Source: Flammeovirgaceae bacterium
GTDB lineage: Bacteria > Bacteroidota > Bacteroidia > Cytophagales > Cyclobacteriaceae
Direction of reading: 5' to 3'
Assembly (NCBI GenBank): GCA_020635915.1
Contig: JACJYU010000001.1
Span: forward strand, 1,712,501 to 1,776,500
DNA length: 64,000 bases
Part shown: one piece after another, positions 61,672-64,000 of the stretch
Position numbering within the stretch: position 1 is the stretch's first letter
Layout of the letters: the number at the start of each line of letters is the position of its first letter
Translations under genes and position numbers: made by a program
Notes under the pieces: generated by a model
What the model was told of the DNA's origin: nothing
The model's database searches: none
What the model saw: the letters and a program-made list of their open reading frames with translations, nothing else

Positions 61672-62056
61672 CTGCTGATAATTGATTTTAAGTGGTCAAA
61701 TAAAATCGCCAGTTATTACCATGACGGTGGGCGCAATGTCCTTTACATGGCGGTTTCATAAGTTGTTTTAAGTTGTTGATTGCTGTGTCACAACCCCTGT
61801 TGCCCCCAATCCGGTGCCAAAGAAGAAAATCCTGGAATTGGGGCTGTTTTGGCCCTTTTTAATACATTTACTATTTCAAAATGAGGCTTCGAGTCCCAAA
61901 AAGGGAAAAAGCACAGGCACAATAAGAGGCCCGGGCAGCCGTTATCAGAGGGCAAAAATGGCTGGCTTACTTAAAGCTGTGATGGGCAATAAAATCCTTT
62001 CCCCTTGGAAAACATCCAATTATCTACATATATTAGCGTTTGCTTTGACTATCAAT
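61672..62056. other. Intergenic spacer upstream of gldJ
   Basis: A 385 bp divergent spacer between the 85-residue gene and gldJ. An in-frame open extension from 61814 (about 80 residues) joins the gldJ frame but has no conserved content, so I treat it as non-coding. The last 100 bp are AT-rich (around 62000-62055). A TTGCTTTG (62043-62050 region) is only loosely like the -7 box. Confidence 0.5.
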
Positions 62057-63283
62057 ATGAATAAAATGAAGTACTACAAGGGTCTACTTTTTTTGGTTGG
62101 CGGCTCCCTCATTATTTCGTCATGCTCGCTGTTGGGCGGGGGCGGGGGCAAGCCTAGCGCCACAAACCCCGGGCAAATGAGTACTGCCACTGGCCTGGCC
62201 TATAACGATGTGGACGCAGGGGGATTCGAGGTGACGCCCTTTGAAGGACAGCCCGATGCGCCAAACACCGTCTTCATTGAGGGGGGACGCGCCATCATGG
62301 GATCGTTTGAGGAAGATGTGATGAAGTACCGTGACAATATTGAAAGGACCGTTTCCGTGGCTTCCTTCTATATGGACGAGACCGAGATTGCCAATATCCA
62401 CTGGCTTGAATACCTCCACTATCTCGCCAAGGACTCCACACAGGAAGTATATTCTGCCGCCCTGCCAGACACCACCGTTTGGGTAGGCAAGCTGGCCTTT
62501 AACGACCCCTATGTTGACCATTACTTAAGGTATCCCGGTTTCCGTTATTTTCCCGTGGTGGGCGTAAGCTGGACCCAGGCAAACAACTATGCCGTGTGGA
62601 GGACGCGTGCCGTAAACGTGCAACTCGCGGAGCAATCCGGTGAACAATATGCGGAAACCGATGGCCGTATCCCGTTGGAATCCGGTATCGTTATCCCGGC
62701 CTACCGTCTCCCCACCGAAGCGGAGTGGGAATATGCCGCGCAGGCCCTGATAGGGACACAATGGCTGGAGGAAATGCAAACGCACCAGCGCATATACCCC
62801 TGGGATGGCCACGCCTTGCGTAACCCTTACGGAAAACAAATGGGCTTCTTCCTGGCCAACTTTAAGCGCGGCCGGGGCGACTATGCCGGTATTGCCGGAC
62901 GCCTAAACGATGGTGCCCTGATCACCTCCTATATCTATGAATTTCCACCCAACGACTATGGCCTTTACAACATGGCCGGCAATGTAAGCGAGTGGGTAAT
63001 GGACGTGTACCGTCCTATGTCCTACCAGGATTTCGATGACCTAAACCCTATCCGCAGGGATGGGTTTTTGGACGATGTAAGGGGCTACAACAGCAACAGC
63101 GAACAAAACCCGCAAGGCTTTACCTCCCTTATCACGGACAAGGCGCGCGTTTACAAAGGAGGCTCCTGGAAAGACGTGGCCTATTGGATGTCGCCCGGGA
63201 CCAGGCGTTACCTCGACCAGGATTCCGCAACGGCCACCATTGGGTTCCGTTGTGCCATGATCCGCGCAGGCTCGAACTACTAA
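62057..63283 (+). CDS. gldJ: Gliding motility / type IX secretion lipoprotein GldJ-like
   Basis: A 408-residue lipoprotein (MNKMKYYKGLLFLVGGSLIISSC, Cys23) with a formylglycine-generating-enzyme/sulfatase-modifying-factor-like domain (about 70-405): MDETEIANIHWLEYLHYLAK, VDHYLRYPGFRYFPVVGVSW, the FGE motif NMAGNVSEWVMDVYR and a closing GGSWKDV and IGFRCA. In Bacteroidota, GldJ is needed for gliding and type IX secretion, and the VDHYLRYPGFRYF segment fits GldJ better than the related GldK. No gldKLMN genes flank it; comF is convergent after a strong terminator. ATG 62066 is an alternative start. Confidence 0.87.
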   Translation: MNKMKYYKGLLFLVGGSLIISSCSLLGGGGGKPSATNPGQMSTATGLAYNDVDAGGFEVTPFEGQPDAPNTVFIEGGRAIMGSFEEDVMKYRDNIERTVSVASFYMDETEIANIHWLEYLHYLAKDSTQEVYSAALPDTTVWVGKLAFNDPYVDHYLRYPGFRYFPVVGVSWTQANNYAVWRTRAVNVQLAEQSGEQYAETDGRIPLESGIVIPAYRLPTEAEWEYAAQALIGTQWLEEMQTHQRIYPWDGHALRNPYGKQMGFFLANFKRGRGDYAGIAGRLNDGALITSYIYEFPPNDYGLYNMAGNVSEWVMDVYRPMSYQDFDDLNPIRRDGFLDDVRGYNSNSEQNPQGFTSLITDKARVYKGGSWKDVAYWMSPGTRRYLDQDSATATIGFRCAMIRAGSNY

Positions 63284-63302
63284 GCCCAAAGAAAATTATT
63301 TC

Positions 63303-63334
63303 GACAAGGCAGCCCCCAAAAGGCTGCCTTTGTC
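63303..63334. terminator. Strong bidirectional terminator between gldJ and comF
   Basis: GACAAGGCAGCC (63303-63314) pairs with GGCTGCCTTTGTC (63322-63334), loop CCCAAAA, with one bulged T. A-rich and T-rich flanks are on both sides, so it can end both gldJ on the + strand and the comF-type gene on the - strand; the stop codon of the latter (63337) lies right beside it. Confidence 0.8.
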
Positions 63335-63336
63335 TT

Positions 63337-64000
63337 TTACGTGCCCAATTGTGCCTCTGCGATACAGGCCACGCTAAGTTGTGCACAGCCGTTGCTTACC
63401 AGGTGCATCCCGCAGGCTTCGAGGGTGGCCCCTGTGGTGATGACGTCATCCACGAGCAGGATCCTTTTCCCGGCTATTTTTTCCGCTTGGGCAACGGCAA
63501 ACACGCCTTTCACATTCTCCCAACGCTCCAGTTTTGTTTTACTGGTTTGCGTCTTGGTGCTGGCCTTTCGCACGGAAATGGTTTCGTCCCATGGGACGCC
63601 CAGCACGTAGCCCAGGCCTTCGGCAAACTTGGCACTTTGGTTATAGCCTCTTTTCCTCAACCGGGACGCATGCAACGGCACGGGCACGATCAGGTCAAAG
63701 GCTTCGTTCAGTCCCGCCCTTTTCAGGTCGTGGCCATATACTTTCCCCAATTTAACACCGATCTCCGGGTGGTGTTTGTACTTGAGTTGATGAAGCATTT
63801 TTTGCACGATGCCCCCCTTCTTTAATTGTAAAAATGCCCCGGCATAGGCAAGGGGCAGCCTTCCAAGCAACCGGTCCTTTACCGGGTTGTCCGTGAGGCC
63901 GTAATGGGCCTTGGGAAGGTGGACGAGGCACCGGGTACAAAGCGTGTCTTCCCCGCCCACCAATGAATTGGCACAGGCAAGGCAGTACCGGGGAAAGAAC
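63337..64000 (-). CDS. ComF-family phosphoribosyltransferase (5' end outside window)
   Basis: The reading frame stays open to the right edge, so the N-terminal start is not visible; 221 codons are seen. A zinc finger CLAC...CTRC opens the visible part (YCLACANSLVGGEDTLCTRC), followed by VPVPLHASRLRKRGYNQS and the PRPP-binding RILLVDDVITTGAT. This order is the ComF/GntX type I phosphoribosyltransferase layout; ComF helps DNA uptake in competent bacteria but the exact role in Bacteroidota is unproven. It converges with gldJ. Confidence 0.88.
   Translation of the reverse strand, partial: FFPRYCLACANSLVGGEDTLCTRCLVHLPKAHYGLTDNPVKDRLLGRLPLAYAGAFLQLKKGGIVQKMLHQLKYKHHPEIGVKLGKVYGHDLKRAGLNEAFDLIVPVPLHASRLRKRGYNQSAKFAEGLGYVLGVPWDETISVRKASTKTQTSKTKLERWENVKGVFAVAQAEKIAGKRILLVDDVITTGATLEACGMHLVSNGCAQLSVACIAEAQLGT

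Noticed and set aside
61814..62056. N-terminal 81-residue extension of gldJ
   Set aside because: The extension precedes a clean lipoprotein signal peptide (lipobox at Cys23 from ATG 62057) and has no conserved features.

Overview
This 64 kb window is chromosomal DNA of a member of the Bacteroidota, most likely the order Cytophagales. The strongest taxonomic clue is a gliding-motility/type IX secretion lipoprotein of the GldJ type at the right end. Supporting clues are many lipoproteins with short Bacteroidota-style signal peptides, large secreted BNR/sortilin-like proteins, a YpdA-type bacillithiol disulfide reductase, starts that mostly lack a Shine-Dalgarno sequence, and promoter-like boxes of the TAnnTTTG type. 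No phage, plasmid, integron, CRISPR-Cas, rRNA or tRNA locus was recognised. Both ends cut through genes: a lipoprotein at 1-650 and a ComF-type gene at 63337-64000.

Layout. 1-5.6 kb: lipoproteins, a convergent response regulator/histidine kinase pair, a secreted amidohydrolase, a DoxX-like membrane protein and a secreted TPR protein. 5.6-6.8 kb: a structured intergenic repeat, a TlpA-like thioredoxin, and a spacer with three DnaA-box-like sites. 6.8-14.8 kb: metabolic and envelope genes (nitronate monooxygenase, VOC protein, class V aminotransferase, EamA transporter, tandem-YCII protein, YpdA, fructosamine kinase). 14.9-31.8 kb: an amidohydrolase with an NTF2-like tail, an orphan MacB-like permease, two large BNR-repeat secreted proteins, glutamate dehydrogenase, a serine hydrolase, an MFS transporter, and a DUF350/transglutaminase-like pair. 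32-48 kb: mainly housekeeping genes (two TPM-domain proteins, glyA-tatC-rpiB, rbfA with a LolC/E-like permease, a SNF2 ATPase, a lipid A-type acyltransferase, an SDR with radA, a DUF2179 protein, a radical SAM protein). 48.3-54.5 kb: a heavy-metal efflux operon made of a His-rich small protein, an RND pump fused to a TolC-like outer-membrane factor, and a membrane-fusion lipoprotein. 54.5-64 kb: a methyltransferase, a REP-associated (IS200-like) tyrosine transposase beside a dense palindromic repeat array, mfd, gldJ and comF.

The most unusual material is (i) the 56.6-58.0 kb locus, where a Y1/HUH transposase domain protein is flanked by at least nine copies of one palindromic repeat plus two other repeat types, including a ~227 bp tandem duplication, with related copies about 51 kb away at 5.8 kb; and (ii) the metal-efflux polyprotein, whose inner-membrane pump and outer-membrane channel are joined by what looks like an internal signal peptide. 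Many genes meet tail to tail with overlapping 3' ends, which suggests a compact genome.

All functional calls come from reading translated sequence and recognising motifs. No database search was run.
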